Positions 18,392 through 27,262 of a stretch of 64,000 bases of DNA are shown here, piece after piece. The stretch is taken from NCBI RefSeq assembly GCF_003944795.1, contig NZ_RWBG01000003.1:248001-312000 (forward strand), written 5' to 3'. The stretch's first letter is position 1; each line of letters opens with the position of its first letter. The notes under the pieces were generated by a model. It was not told the DNA's origin and made no database searches. It saw only the letters and a list, made by a program, of their open reading frames with translations. The translations under genes and the position numbers were made by a program. The DNA comes from Mangrovimonas spongiae. GTDB taxonomy: Bacteria; Bacteroidota; Bacteroidia; Flavobacteriales; Flavobacteriaceae.

Positions 18392-18583
18392 ATGAGATTG
18401 ATTACTGTAAAAAGACAAACAAAAGAAGAAAAAAGACATACGCCAAGAATGGGTGAATTACTTACTAAAGTAACTTACATTAGAAAGTACTTTATAAGTA
18501 TTCCATACAAAACAGTGCATAAATATAGAGAGACCTATTACGGTGAAATAAAAGATTGTGAAGATTGCGTTTTAGCAAGATAA
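18392..18583 (+). CDS. Small basic protein with C-terminal CxxC, unknown function
   Basis: The 63-residue frame (MRLITVKRQTKEEKRHTP...) is rich in K, R, T and Y and ends KDCEDCVLAR, with a single CxxC pair. I favour ATG 18392, but ATG 18377 is also in frame. It stands alone between two terminators, with a promoter-like TATTTTG at 18364-18370 just upstream. Similar short proteins appear to be conserved in Flavobacteriia; I know no function. The composition, the lack of a signal peptide and the dedicated terminator suggest a real cytoplasmic gene. Confidence 0.6.
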   Translation: MRLITVKRQTKEEKRHTPRMGELLTKVTYIRKYFISIPYKTVHKYRETYYGEIKDCEDCVLAR

Positions 18584-18602
18584 TAACATCATATAAAACT
18601 AT

Positions 18603-18634
18603 AAAAAAAGCCTCTTTTTTAGAGGCTTTTTTTA
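18603..18634. terminator. Bidirectional intrinsic terminator, overlapping the lspA stop codon
   Basis: AAAAAAGCCTCT pairs with AGAGGCTTTTTTT around a short T loop. The lspA stop codon (18619-18621) falls in the hairpin, so the last lspA codons lie within the terminator. It also serves the small plus-strand gene. Confidence 0.88.
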
Positions 18635-19107
18635 TGTCTAAAATTGGCGTAAAGTAATAAGCCAAGGCCAAGCATGACAGACATGTCTGCGACATTAAAA
18701 ATTCCTGTTTTAAAAACGCCACCTAAATCTATATGAAGAAAATCGGTAACAGAGCCATAAGCAAACCTATCAAAAACATTGGCTATTCCACCACCAATTA
18801 TACAGCAAAATCCAATTAAAGAATGTTTGTCTAGCGATTTGTTTTTTAAAATGTAATAGGTTACATAGCCTAAAACAACAGTTGGTAAAATTAATAAGAA
18901 AATAAGACGCAAGGTTGGGTTCATGTCGCTTCCCATACCTAGAAAAGCACCTCTATTTTCAACATTAGTTAAAATAAAATATTTACCAATAATATCGCTT
19001 TCTTGGTAAGGCGTTACATTAGCTCTTACAACAACTTTACTTATTTGATCAATGGCTATGTTAAAAACAATTAAAATAGCAATAAATACAGAACGAGATA
19101 TTTTCAT
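18619..19107 (-). CDS. lspA: Lipoprotein signal peptidase (signal peptidase II)
   Basis: This inner-membrane aspartic protease removes signal peptides from prolipoproteins. It has 162 residues and four hydrophobic segments. The conserved elements are all visible: DQISKVVV in the first helix region, NVENRGAFLG, the catalytic pair in GGGIANVFDRFAYGSVTDF and FNVADMSVMLG. It follows fabD by 11 bp and shares its promoter. Confidence 0.95.
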   Translation of the reverse strand: MKISRSVFIAILIVFNIAIDQISKVVVRANVTPYQESDIIGKYFILTNVENRGAFLGMGSDMNPTLRLIFLLILPTVVLGYVTYYILKNKSLDKHSLIGFCCIIGGGIANVFDRFAYGSVTDFLHIDLGGVFKTGIFNVADMSVMLGLGLLLYANFRHKKSL

Positions 19108-19118
19108 TAAGTATTAAT

Positions 19119-20000
19119 TTATAAAGTTGCAGAAGCTGTTTCAGCAGAACGATTTATTTTCTTTACAAGACCTTGTAGTACTTTCCCTGGGCCAACTTCG
19201 GTAAATAATGTGGCACCATCGGTAATCATTTGCTGTACAGACTGTGTCCATTTTACAGGCGCAGTAAGTTGCGAAATCAAATTTGTTTTAATAGCTGCTT
19301 CATCAATTACCGCATTGGCTGTTACATTTTGATAAATGGGGCAATTAGGTTTACTAAATGTAGTATTTTCAATAGCTGCGGCTAGTTCTTCTCGGGCTGG
19401 TTCCATTAATGGTGAATGGAACGCACCACCAACAGGTAAAACTAAAGCACGACGAGCACCTTCTTCTTTTAAGGCTTCGCAAGCTTTGTTAATAGCGTCA
19501 ACCTCTCCAGAAATAACTAATTGTCCAGGGCAGTTGTAGTTTGCGGCAACAACAATACCTTCTGTGGTAGCGCATACTTTTTCAACAATATCATCATCTA
19601 GCCCTAAAACAGCCGCCATAGTACTTGGTTTTAGTTCGCATGCTTTTTGCATAGCTTGAGCACGTTGTGAAACAAGTTTTAAACCGTCTTCAAAAGTTAA
19701 GGCACCATTAGCAACCAATGCTGAAAATTCTCCAAGTGAATGACCAGCAACCATATCTGGTTTAAAGTTATCGCCTAATGTTTTGGCTAATACTACCGAA
19801 TGTAAAAAGATAGCTGGTTGTGTTACTTTGGTTTGTTTTAAGTCCTCGGCAGACCCTTCAAACATAATGTCGGTTATGGAGAAACCTAAAATATTATTAG
19901 CTTGTTCGAAAAGTTCTTGCGCTAATTGTGAGTTTTCGTAAAGGTCTAAGCCCATTCCAGAAAATTGGGCACCTTGACCAGGAAATATATATGCTTTCAT
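19119..20000 (-). CDS. fabD: Malonyl-CoA:ACP transacylase
   Basis: The enzyme loads malonate on acyl carrier protein for fatty acid synthesis. It is 293 residues long, in line with FabD. The N-terminal FPGQGAQFSGMG, the nucleophile elbow GHSLGEFSAL with active Ser, the Arg in SQRAQAMQ and the catalytic His in GGAFHSPLM are present. The only other gene in the transcript is lspA. Confidence 0.96.
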   Translation of the reverse strand: MKAYIFPGQGAQFSGMGLDLYENSQLAQELFEQANNILGFSITDIMFEGSAEDLKQTKVTQPAIFLHSVVLAKTLGDNFKPDMVAGHSLGEFSALVANGALTFEDGLKLVSQRAQAMQKACELKPSTMAAVLGLDDDIVEKVCATTEGIVVAANYNCPGQLVISGEVDAINKACEALKEEGARRALVLPVGGAFHSPLMEPAREELAAAIENTTFSKPNCPIYQNVTANAVIDEAAIKTNLISQLTAPVKWTQSVQQMITDGATLFTEVGPGKVLQGLVKKINRSAETASATL

Positions 20001-20023
20001 TGTTTTTCAAAAATTTATTGTTG

Positions 20024-20057
20024 CAAAAATAGGAATAATAAGTTTTATCCACCAAAA
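20024..20057 (-). promoter_or_regulatory. Bacteroidota-type promoter of fabD-lspA
   Basis: On the minus strand TTTG is followed after 21 bases by TATTTTTG, which fits the -33 TTG / -7 TAnnTTTG consensus of Bacteroidota sigma factor. The -7 element (20024-20031) lies about 23 bp upstream of the fabD ATG. Confidence 0.6.
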
Positions 20058-20060
20058 GTG

Positions 20061-21110
20061 CTAATCTTGATGTTGCTGGTTAAGAATGACGTTTTTACGC
20101 ATGCGTTGTTTTAAAATGTTTACATAGCGTAAAGCAATCTTGTCATTATAATCGGTGTAAGCTTTAGAAGCCCATTGTAAAGCACGCTCTAAATTACCAT
20201 TAATTTCGTTAATAATAGCCATGTTGTAGCAAGCTCTACCAGCTATTTTAGGTTTAGGGTTATTTAGCTCTTTTTCCCATAATTGGGCAGCGCCGTCCCA
20301 ATCTCCTGTTTGAGCTCTGCGTTTACCAATTTCGAAATTATTGGTGCCTTTTACATAGTAGTCTCTAGAAACACGAATTTTATATGGTAATGTTCTTAAG
20401 GCATAATCTTGCCCTAATAATGTGCTACTTTGTAACACTGCTTCTCTACGTCCTTTAAGTGCTTCAATAGCTTTAGTAGGATTAACTCCTTTTCCTGTTG
20501 ATGTACTTGTTTGATTGACTATAATCTCATCTAAAATTTGTTTTGACTGATTGTCGTAAACTCTAAAACCAATTTTAATTAAGGTATTTATAGTTGCTTG
20601 GTGTTCTATAACAGGAACTTTAATGCCAAAGGCATTTACTTTTTGAACTGTATTTGTGGTGTAATTTATAGTGGCATCGGTGTCGTAAAAAGAAAGTGAA
20701 ATAATAGCGTCGATATTGTTTTCTAAACAGATTTCTTCTATCACATTCCAAGGAATAGCACTTGGGAAAATACCAAGCCCAGGGTTTTCAACTTTATTGC
20801 TTTCTATAATGTTAATCGATTTAAATCTGTTGTTTCTAGAAAGTTGGTTTTTAATAGCTTCTATGGTATAATTCGCACCATCTTCGTCTAAATTTTTATC
20901 TTCTATGGAAAGAATTTTATCAATTTTATCGAGAATTTGATTCTCATCAGTAGCCAAACTTCTGTTGAGTATACCTATCTGGGAGATGTCTTTATCTATA
21001 TATACAGGTGCAGGCTCTGTAACACTAAGTGTAAGGCGATTTGTTGTGGCACAACTAAACGTCATGACTGCTAAACCTAGACAAAAAACAGTTTTAGAAA
21101 TGAATTTCAT
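20061..21110 (-). CDS. DUF6340 family lipoprotein with TPR-like C-terminus
   Basis: The 349-residue protein has a lipoprotein signal (LAVMTFSCATTNRL, lipid Cys at about 20). The body includes a long alpha/beta domain with PVYIDKDISQIGILNRS and IDAIISLSFYDTDA, typical of DUF6340, followed by TPR-like helices (GDWDGAAQLWEKELNNPKPKIAGRA, about 265-340). The domain is common in Bacteroidota and has no known biochemical role. It lies directly downstream of the DHFR fusion gene, with only a 2-bp gap. Confidence 0.85.
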   Translation of the reverse strand: MKFISKTVFCLGLAVMTFSCATTNRLTLSVTEPAPVYIDKDISQIGILNRSLATDENQILDKIDKILSIEDKNLDEDGANYTIEAIKNQLSRNNRFKSINIIESNKVENPGLGIFPSAIPWNVIEEICLENNIDAIISLSFYDTDATINYTTNTVQKVNAFGIKVPVIEHQATINTLIKIGFRVYDNQSKQILDEIIVNQTSTSTGKGVNPTKAIEALKGRREAVLQSSTLLGQDYALRTLPYKIRVSRDYYVKGTNNFEIGKRRAQTGDWDGAAQLWEKELNNPKPKIAGRACYNMAIINEINGNLERALQWASKAYTDYNDKIALRYVNILKQRMRKNVILNQQHQD

Positions 21111-21112
21111 AG

Positions 21113-22036
21113 TTAGTGTTTTAAGTAGGTGATAAATGAAAAGTCGTGCTTATGTTTGTCGTCTTTGTTATGCTTAGTGCGACTTATTTCTTTCCAATGA
21201 TTACCATTTATTTCGGGAAAGAATGTGTCGGCGTCTTCAAAAGTATCATGTACGCGTGTTAATTCTATTTTATCGGCTAAAGGCATAGCTTGTTTATAGA
21301 TTTGGCCGCCACCAATAATAAACGGTTGTTCATCATTTTTGGCAGCATCTAAGGCGTCTTCTAAGTTGTTAACAACAATAATGCCTTCGGGGACATTGTA
21401 ATCTTGTTGTCTGGTAATAACAATGTGCGTACGGTTTGGTAGTGGTTTTGGAAAGCTTTCAAATGTTTTTCTTCCCATGATGATATGATGACCAGATGTT
21501 AATTTTTTAAACCGTTTTAGGTCGTCACTTAAATGCCAAATTAAATCGTTATTCTTGCCAATAGCATTATCTTCACCAACTGCAACAATTATAGTAAGTT
21601 CTTTGGTTTTAGAACTTTTTTTTTGCTGTTCAATCTCTTTTTTGGCTTCAGCTTTAGCTTGGATGGTTTCCTCTTCTATAAAGTTTTGCTTTAGTTTTTC
21701 TATACGGTCTTGTTGTTTGGCTACCAGTTTGTCCAACTGTTGTTTTTCCCAATCCTTGCCCATGAATTTATTGGTAACAAAAACATTGAAAATGTGATAG
21801 ATAAACAAGAACAACCAAAACAAAATGGCATACACAAACCAGTCAATGCCAAAAAATTGCACGTCTTTTCCTATGCCCAAAACCGTATTGGTCACAATTA
21901 AAAAAATAGCACCAATCAAGAAAATGACAAAGTGAGCATATAAGCGTTTTTTTTGTTTAACACGACGTTGCGCATTTTCAATGAGTTCTAATTGCTCTTT
22001 GTCAATTTGGGGTGTTTTCTTTTTTTTTCCGAACAT
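21113..22036 (-). CDS. folA: Dihydrofolate reductase fused to an N-terminal 2TM membrane domain
   Basis: The C-terminal part (about 146-307) is a complete dihydrofolate reductase: IIVAVGEDNAIGKNNDLIWHL, the Asp of SDDLKRFKKLT, MGRKTFESFPKPLPNR and FIIGGGQIY. It reduces dihydrofolate with NADPH. The N-terminal part has a 2TM domain (about 25-105; two hydrophobic helices ending FVTNKFMGKDWE) and a charged coiled-coil linker (about 105-145). I take ATG 22036 (MFGKKKK), as the open frame upstream runs into thyA. The gene begins 10 bp after thyA, which produces dihydrofolate; the two act in one cycle. The fusion would place DHFR at the membrane. Confidence 0.9.
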   Translation of the reverse strand: MFGKKKKTPQIDKEQLELIENAQRRVKQKKRLYAHFVIFLIGAIFLIVTNTVLGIGKDVQFFGIDWFVYAILFWLFLFIYHIFNVFVTNKFMGKDWEKQQLDKLVAKQQDRIEKLKQNFIEEETIQAKAEAKKEIEQQKKSSKTKELTIIVAVGEDNAIGKNNDLIWHLSDDLKRFKKLTSGHHIIMGRKTFESFPKPLPNRTHIVITRQQDYNVPEGIIVVNNLEDALDAAKNDEQPFIIGGGQIYKQAMPLADKIELTRVHDTFEDADTFFPEINGNHWKEISRTKHNKDDKHKHDFSFITYLKH

Positions 22037-22046
22037 AATCTTCTTA

Positions 22047-22871
22047 TTAAACAGCCACAGCACCTTTAATGCGTGGATGCGGATTATAATCAACTAAGGT
22101 GAAATCTTCAAAAGTAAAGTCAAAAATATCCTTTACTTCTGGGTTTAATATCATTTTAGGCAGTGGTCTTGGCTCGCGACTTAATTGTAGTTGTACTTGC
22201 TCAAAATGGTTGCTATAAATATGAGCATCACCAAAGGTATGAATAAAATCACCAGCTTCATAACCACAAACTTGAGCCATCATCATGGTTAATAACGCAT
22301 ATGAGGCAATATTGAAAGGGACACCAAGAAATATATCGGCACTACGCTGATATAGCTGGCATGATAACTTACCGTTAGCTACATAAAATTGAAAAAATGC
22401 GTGACAAGGTGGAAGCGCAGCTTTGCCGTTAGCTACATTTTCTGCAAAGCTTTTAGAAGTGTCTGGTAGAACCGAAGGATTCCAGGCAGAAACCAGCATT
22501 CTTCTACTATTAGGATTATTTTTTAAGGTTTCAATGACATCTTTGATTTGATCAATCTCATCGCTATTCCAGTTACGCCACTGATGGCCGTAAACTGGTC
22601 CTAGGTTACCATTGTCATCGGCCCATTCGTTCCAGATTTTCACACCGTTTTTAGTTAAATAGTCAATATTAGTGTCTCCTTTTAAAAACCAAAGTAATTC
22701 ATAAATAATAGACTTTAAATGCAATTTTTTTGTGGTAACCATAGGGAAACCATCATTTAAGTCAAATCGCATTTGATATCCAAAAACACTCTTTGTGCCA
22801 GTTCCTGTACGATCTCCCTTTTCATTGCCGTTTTCCAAAACGTGTTTAACCAAGTCTAAATATTGCTTCAT
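22047..22871 (-). CDS. thyA: Thymidylate synthase
   Basis: The enzyme makes dTMP from dUMP with methylene-tetrahydrofolate, releasing dihydrofolate. The 274 residues are of ThyA type. N-terminal [39 protein letters not shown], the active Cys in [36 protein letters not shown] and GDAHIYSNH are present. It is followed by the DHFR fusion that recycles its product, and is preceded by a terminator of the upstream NupC unit, so it has its own promoter. Confidence 0.97.
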   Translation of the reverse strand: MKQYLDLVKHVLENGNEKGDRTGTGTKSVFGYQMRFDLNDGFPMVTTKKLHLKSIIYELLWFLKGDTNIDYLTKNGVKIWNEWADDNGNLGPVYGHQWRNWNSDEIDQIKDVIETLKNNPNSRRMLVSAWNPSVLPDTSKSFAENVANGKAALPPCHAFFQFYVANGKLSCQLYQRSADIFLGVPFNIASYALLTMMMAQVCGYEAGDFIHTFGDAHIYSNHFEQVQLQLSREPRPLPKMILNPEVKDIFDFTFEDFTLVDYNPHPRIKGAVAV

Positions 22872-22899
22872 GTCACTATCATTTTATGAAAAATAAAAA

Positions 22900-22933
22900 T
22901 ATAAAAAAGGGTTAAATCAAAGTGATTTAACCC
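22900..22933 (-). terminator. Intrinsic terminator after the NupC gene
   Basis: GGGTTAAATCA (22909-22919) pairs with TGATTTAACCC (22923-22933) around 3 bases; on the minus strand it is followed by a T run. Confidence 0.8.
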
Positions 22934-22963
22934 TGTAATTCTATGAAAAGTTATTAACGAGTT

Positions 22964-24679
22964 TTACCCAATAATCATTCCTGCAATAGTAGCCGATACT
23001 AATGATGCTATGGTTCCACCTATTAAGGCTTTCATGCCGAACTTTGATAAGGTTTTACGTTGCCCAGGAGCCAAAGAACCTATACCACCAATTTGTATGC
23101 CAATGGACGCAAAGTTTGCAAAACCACAAAGCATATACGTGGCCATAATTACAGATTTTTCGTAAGTTAAATGCGTAGCTTTGGTGACATCTTTTAAATC
23201 ACGAAGTTGAATGTATCCTATAAACTCGCTAGCAGCTAGTTTAATGCCTAACAGTTGTCCCATCATCATCATATCTTCCTTGGCAACACCAATAAGCCAC
23301 ATAAGCGGTGCGAAAATGTAGCCTAAAATAAGCTCAAGAGATAGACTACTGTAATTAGTGTTGTTTGATACCCAAGTATTAATCGTTGAGACGTCTCCTA
23401 TCCAGCCTAAAATACCATTAAACATGGCTATAAAAGCGACAAAAACTAATAACATAGCACCAACATTAACGGCAAGTCTTAAGCCTTCGGTAGTACCGTT
23501 GGCAATGGCATCTAAAAAGTTTGCGCCTATTTTTTCTTGCGAAACGGAAACATCGGTGTTAACATCTTCGGTTTGTGGATATAATATTTTAGAGATAACT
23601 ATAGCACCAGGTGCTGCCATAACCGATGCTGCTAAAAGGTGTTTGGCGTAAAATAAACGTAACACTTCGTCATCACCTCCTAAAAATCCTATGTATGCTG
23701 CAAGTACAGCACCAGCGACGGTTGCCATACCACCAATCATGACTAAAAGGATTTCAGATTTATTCATTTTTTCTAAATAAGCCTTTATTAAAAGTGGTGC
23801 TTCGGTTTGTCCTAAAAATATATTTCCGGCTACGCTTAAACTTTCAGCCCCAGAAATTTTTAGAGCTTTAGAAAGTAACCAGGCCATGCCTTTTACTACT
23901 TTTTGAATAATACCTAAATAAAATAATACTGAAGTTAAAGCCGAAAAGAATATAATGGTTGGCAATACTTGAAAGGCAAAAATAAACCCGAAAGTATCCA
24001 TGTCTACCACAAGTCCTTCAAATAAAAACTTGCTTCCTGCTTTAGTAAACTCTAAAACTTGTACGAATAAGCCTCCAACAAATTCGAACATCGCTTTTAT
24101 AAAATCTACTTTTAAAACGCCTATGGCAATTAAAAGTTGAAAAGCTAAACCAATACCAACAATTTTCCAGTTAATGGCTTTTCGATTGCTACTAAAAAGA
24201 AAGGCGATAAAAATAAGTGATAGCATTCCTAGTGCACCTCGTAAAAAACTATTTAGTGTAAAACCTTGGCTAGGGATAATGCTGTTCTCTTTGGTGTTTA
24301 TTTTTGAAACGACATTGGGTTGTGTGCTTGTTGTAAAAGCGTACTTAATATTATTTTCAGCAAAGACTAATGTAGAATCGGTGAGTTCGTTTATTTTGTA
24401 ACGTCTAATGGTGTCGTTTGGTTGGCTGTAATAAAACACCAATAAATTATTTTGATGTATAAAATCGCCAGAAGCATTTAGTGTGTCTTTAGCTAATAAC
24501 GAATAAGAAAACGTGTTTTCGTTAAGGTTTAAAACATCGGTTGTGTCTATGCTAAAAAGGTTTTTACCTGAGCTATCTGTAATGGATTCGAATTGCCATT
24601 TTTTTTCTAATTCTTGTGCCTGAAGAGTAGTACTTAGTCCAAAAAAAATAGCGAATAGCGCTAGTAAAAACTGTTTCAT
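22964..24679 (-). CDS. NupC-type concentrative nucleoside transporter with N-terminal lipocalin-like domain
   Basis: This inner-membrane symporter takes up nucleosides. The frame is open further upstream, but ATG 24679 gives a signal peptide (MKQFLLALFAIFFGLSTTLQAQ) and 571 residues. Residues about 23-125 form a lipocalin-like strand domain beginning KKWQFESITDSSGKNLF and ending in NIKYAFTTS; after a linker come about 10 hydrophobic helices with the NupC/CNT regions SALTSVLFYLG, FLGQTEAPLLIKAYL and GAMLLVFVAFIAMFNG. The extra domain would lie in the periplasm. It starts 7 bp after the nuclease gene, so they are co-transcribed. Confidence 0.88.
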   Translation of the reverse strand: MKQFLLALFAIFFGLSTTLQAQELEKKWQFESITDSSGKNLFSIDTTDVLNLNENTFSYSLLAKDTLNASGDFIHQNNLLVFYYSQPNDTIRRYKINELTDSTLVFAENNIKYAFTTSTQPNVVSKINTKENSIIPSQGFTLNSFLRGALGMLSLIFIAFLFSSNRKAINWKIVGIGLAFQLLIAIGVLKVDFIKAMFEFVGGLFVQVLEFTKAGSKFLFEGLVVDMDTFGFIFAFQVLPTIIFFSALTSVLFYLGIIQKVVKGMAWLLSKALKISGAESLSVAGNIFLGQTEAPLLIKAYLEKMNKSEILLVMIGGMATVAGAVLAAYIGFLGGDDEVLRLFYAKHLLAASVMAAPGAIVISKILYPQTEDVNTDVSVSQEKIGANFLDAIANGTTEGLRLAVNVGAMLLVFVAFIAMFNGILGWIGDVSTINTWVSNNTNYSSLSLELILGYIFAPLMWLIGVAKEDMMMMGQLLGIKLAASEFIGYIQLRDLKDVTKATHLTYEKSVIMATYMLCGFANFASIGIQIGGIGSLAPGQRKTLSKFGMKALIGGTIASLVSATIAGMIIG

Positions 24680-24686
24680 TGGTTTG

Positions 24687-25307
24687 TTATCGTTTAGAGA
24701 TTTCATCACGGATTTTAGCTGCTTTTTCGTAGTCTTCTTTCGCAACGGCATCATCCAATAGGTTATGAAGTTCTTGTAAGGTTTTGTCTTTGTAGTTGTC
24801 GCCTGACGATTGTGCTTCAGACTCAAGTTCTTCGGCAACCAAATCATCCATTAAAATACTGTCTTCGGTTTCTTCGTCTTCTTTTTTAGGGCTTACTTTT
24901 AGGTATATTCCTGCTTTGTCTAAGATGTTTTTATACGTAAAAATAGGTGCTTCAAAACGTAGAGCTAATGCAATAGCATCGCTAGTTCTAGCGTCTATGA
25001 TTTCTTCAATTTTATCGCGTTCGCAAATTAAACTAGAATAGAAAACGCCATCAACCAACTTATGAATAATGACTTGTTTTACAACAATATCAAACCTATC
25101 GGCAAAACTTTTAAATAAGTCGTGGGTAAGTGGTCTTGGCGGTCTAATTTCTTTTTCCAAAGCTATGGCAATAGATTGTGCTTCGAAAGCGCCAATGACT
25201 ATAGGGAGTTTCCGGTCGCCATCTACTTCGTTTAAAATAAGAGCATAAGCGCCATTTTGGGTTTGGCTATAGGAAATTCCTTTTATGTTAAGACGAACTA
25301 AACTCAT
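24687..25307 (-). CDS. Bifunctional nuclease family protein (DUF151) with C-terminal UVR motif
   Basis: The first 130 residues or so are a DUF151 domain (LPIVIGAFEAQSIAIALE, RPLTHDLFKSF, SDAIALALRFEAPIF), a family with reported DNase/RNase activity in a few cases. The C-terminus (about 170-206) holds a UVR (UvrB/C-like) motif: LLDDAVAKEDYEKAAKIRDEI. I use ATG 25307 (MSLVRLNIKG), as the five residues before it look non-native. It leads the two-gene unit with the nucleoside transporter; the shared theme may be nucleotide scavenging, but that is guesswork. Confidence 0.88.
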   Translation of the reverse strand: MSLVRLNIKGISYSQTQNGAYALILNEVDGDRKLPIVIGAFEAQSIAIALEKEIRPPRPLTHDLFKSFADRFDIVVKQVIIHKLVDGVFYSSLICERDKIEEIIDARTSDAIALALRFEAPIFTYKNILDKAGIYLKVSPKKEDEETEDSILMDDLVAEELESEAQSSGDNYKDKTLQELHNLLDDAVAKEDYEKAAKIRDEISKR

Positions 25308-25449
25308 AGAAATATAAAACACAAAGAACTGTTTAAATTAAGACTTTACCAACTGCTAGACACAAATTTTCTATAAAACGATATAGGCAGTAATCTGTAA
25401 AGTGCAATTCAAACAGTCCTTTAATAAATACAATTTATGAAAAAAATAT

Positions 25450-26409
25450 TTATTGCTGAGCTTTGAATGTCTTTAATTCTTCGATAAGCTTTGGAACCAC
25501 TTCAAAAGCATCGCCAACAATACCGTAATCAGCAGCTTTAAAGAAAGGTGCTTCTGGATCTGTATTGATAACCACTTTTACCTTGGAAGCGTTAATTCCA
25601 GCTAAATGCTGAATAGCTCCGGAAATTCCTACGGCAATGTATAAGTTTGATGCAACTGGTTTTCCTGTTTGCCCAACGTGCTCGCTGTGTGGTCTCCATC
25701 CTAAATCACTTACTGGTTTTGAACATGCTGTGGCAGCACCTAGTACATCTGCTAAGTCTTCAATCATTCCCCAGTTTTCAGGGCCTTTAAGTCCACGTCC
25801 ACCCGACACTACAATTTCTGCATCGGCAATGGTTACTTTACCAGTTACTTTGTCAACAGATTCTACATTTACCGTAGATTCTGGTAAAGAAGGTGAAAAT
25901 GCTTCTTCAGTGGCGCTTGCTGAATTTTCAACAACACCAAAAGCATTTTTAGATAAACCAACCAATTTCACATCGGTATCGATAGTTGTATTGGCGAAGG
26001 CTTTGTTTGTGAATACATTACGTTTCACCGTAAATGGCGATGTGTTTGAAGGCGCTTCAACAACATTGGAAGCATATCCTGCATTAAGATTCACGGCCAA
26101 AACAGGTGCCATATATTTACTATCGGCACTAGAGCTAACCACAACAACTTTAGCGCCTTCTTTTTCGGCAGCTTGTTGCATAACGCTAGCATAAGACTTA
26201 GCGTTAAAGGCGTCTAGATTGGAATCGTTTACTTTTAATACTTTGTCTACACCGTAGTTGCCTAAAACCGAGGTGTCGTCGGCATTAACTGTAACTGCGG
26301 TAACTGTTGTTCCCATTTTATCGGCAATAGCTTTTGCATACGACGCTGCTTCTAATGCTATTTTTTTGAATGTTCCTTTATCTGATTCTGTATATACTAA
26401 AACTGACAT
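25450..26409 (-). CDS. etfA: Electron transfer flavoprotein subunit alpha
   Basis: EtfA carries FAD and passes electrons from acyl-CoA dehydrogenases to ETF:quinone oxidoreductase. It is 319 residues long. The N-terminal domain (MSVLVYTESDKGTFKKIALEA) is followed by the C-terminal FAD domain, with SGGRGLKGPENW, SKPVSDLGWRPHSEHVGQTG, IAVGISGAIQHLAG and INTDPEAPFFKAADYGIVGD. It lies 21 bp after etfB. Confidence 0.96.
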   Translation of the reverse strand: MSVLVYTESDKGTFKKIALEAASYAKAIADKMGTTVTAVTVNADDTSVLGNYGVDKVLKVNDSNLDAFNAKSYASVMQQAAEKEGAKVVVVSSSADSKYMAPVLAVNLNAGYASNVVEAPSNTSPFTVKRNVFTNKAFANTTIDTDVKLVGLSKNAFGVVENSASATEEAFSPSLPESTVNVESVDKVTGKVTIADAEIVVSGGRGLKGPENWGMIEDLADVLGAATACSKPVSDLGWRPHSEHVGQTGKPVASNLYIAVGISGAIQHLAGINASKVKVVINTDPEAPFFKAADYGIVGDAFEVVPKLIEELKTFKAQQ

Positions 26410-26430
26410 AATTTCTTTTTGGATTTGAAT

Positions 26431-27177
26431 TTATATTACTTTAGCCTCGTTATGAAGTAAATTCACTAACTCACCTACATTGTCTGCATCTACTAATTTT
26501 ACATCACCTTTTGGTGCAGGTTTTTCGAATGATGCCGAAGTTGTTTCAGCCGAAGCGTTTGTTGGCTCAACGACATTCAATGGTTTTTTTCTAGCCATCA
26601 TAATACCACGCATATTAGGAATACGAAGGTCACTTTCTTCAACTAAACCTTTTTGCCCTCCAATCACTAGAGGTAATGACGTAGAAACAGACTCTTTTCC
26701 ACCATCAATTTCACGAACGGCCTTTGCAGAAGTTCCATCAACTTCAAGACTAATACAGTTATTTACAAAATTGGCATCTAATAAAGTAGCTAACATTCCT
26801 GGAACCATCCCACCGTTATAATCGATAGACTCACGACCAGCAATCACTAAATCGTAACCGCCATCTTGTACCACTTTTGCTAATTCTTTGGCAACTTGCA
26901 TACCATCTTTAGCTTCAGTATTTACACGTGTTGCAGTATCTGCACCAATAGCTAAGGCTTTTCTTAGGGTTGGCTCGGTTTCTGCACCACCAACATTAAC
27001 AACATCTACACTAGCACCTTGTTTTTCCTTAAACCACATGGCACGCGTAAGACCAAATTCGTCGTTAGGATTAATTACAAATTGCACACCGTTAGTGTCA
27101 AATTTTGTATCACCATCGGTAAAGTTAATTTTTGAAGTCGTATCAGGCACGTGGCTAATACATACTAATATTTTCAT
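26431..27177 (-). CDS. etfB: Electron transfer flavoprotein subunit beta
   Basis: EtfB pairs with EtfA and binds AMP. ATG 27177 (MKILVCISHVPDTTSKINF) gives 248 residues, the normal length; the longer frame starts 14 codons upstream in non-conserved sequence. The EtfB signature is seen: VIAGRESIDYNGGMVPGMLA followed by LPLVIGGQKGLVEESDLRIPN and ARKKPL. etfB and etfA form a unit divergent from pdhB. Confidence 0.96.
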   Translation of the reverse strand: MKILVCISHVPDTTSKINFTDGDTKFDTNGVQFVINPNDEFGLTRAMWFKEKQGASVDVVNVGGAETEPTLRKALAIGADTATRVNTEAKDGMQVAKELAKVVQDGGYDLVIAGRESIDYNGGMVPGMLATLLDANFVNNCISLEVDGTSAKAVREIDGGKESVSTSLPLVIGGQKGLVEESDLRIPNMRGIMMARKKPLNVVEPTNASAETTSASFEKPAPKGDVKLVDADNVGELVNLLHNEAKVI

Positions 27178-27248
27178 ATCGATTTTATGATTTTTGAGTG
27201 TTACTTTTTTTGAGACCACGAAGTTAGGTATTTTAATTGGATTATTTG

Positions 27249-27262
27249 TTATGCATGCATAA
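27249..27262. promoter_or_regulatory. Perfect 14-bp palindrome upstream of etfBA
   Basis: TTATGCATGCATAA is a perfect palindrome 72 bp upstream of the etfB start and about 208 bp upstream of pdhB. It is a plausible operator for a dimeric regulator, but nothing in the window identifies the protein. Confidence 0.35.

Noticed and set aside
24680-24847. 56-residue N-terminal extension of the NupC protein
   Set aside because: It overlaps the nuclease gene and hides the signal peptide that starts at ATG 24679.
25637-26194. Long plus-strand frame of 185 residues opposite etfA
   Set aside because: Composition (Ser/Thr/Pro-rich) is that of an antisense shadow; etfA is an unambiguous gene on the other strand.
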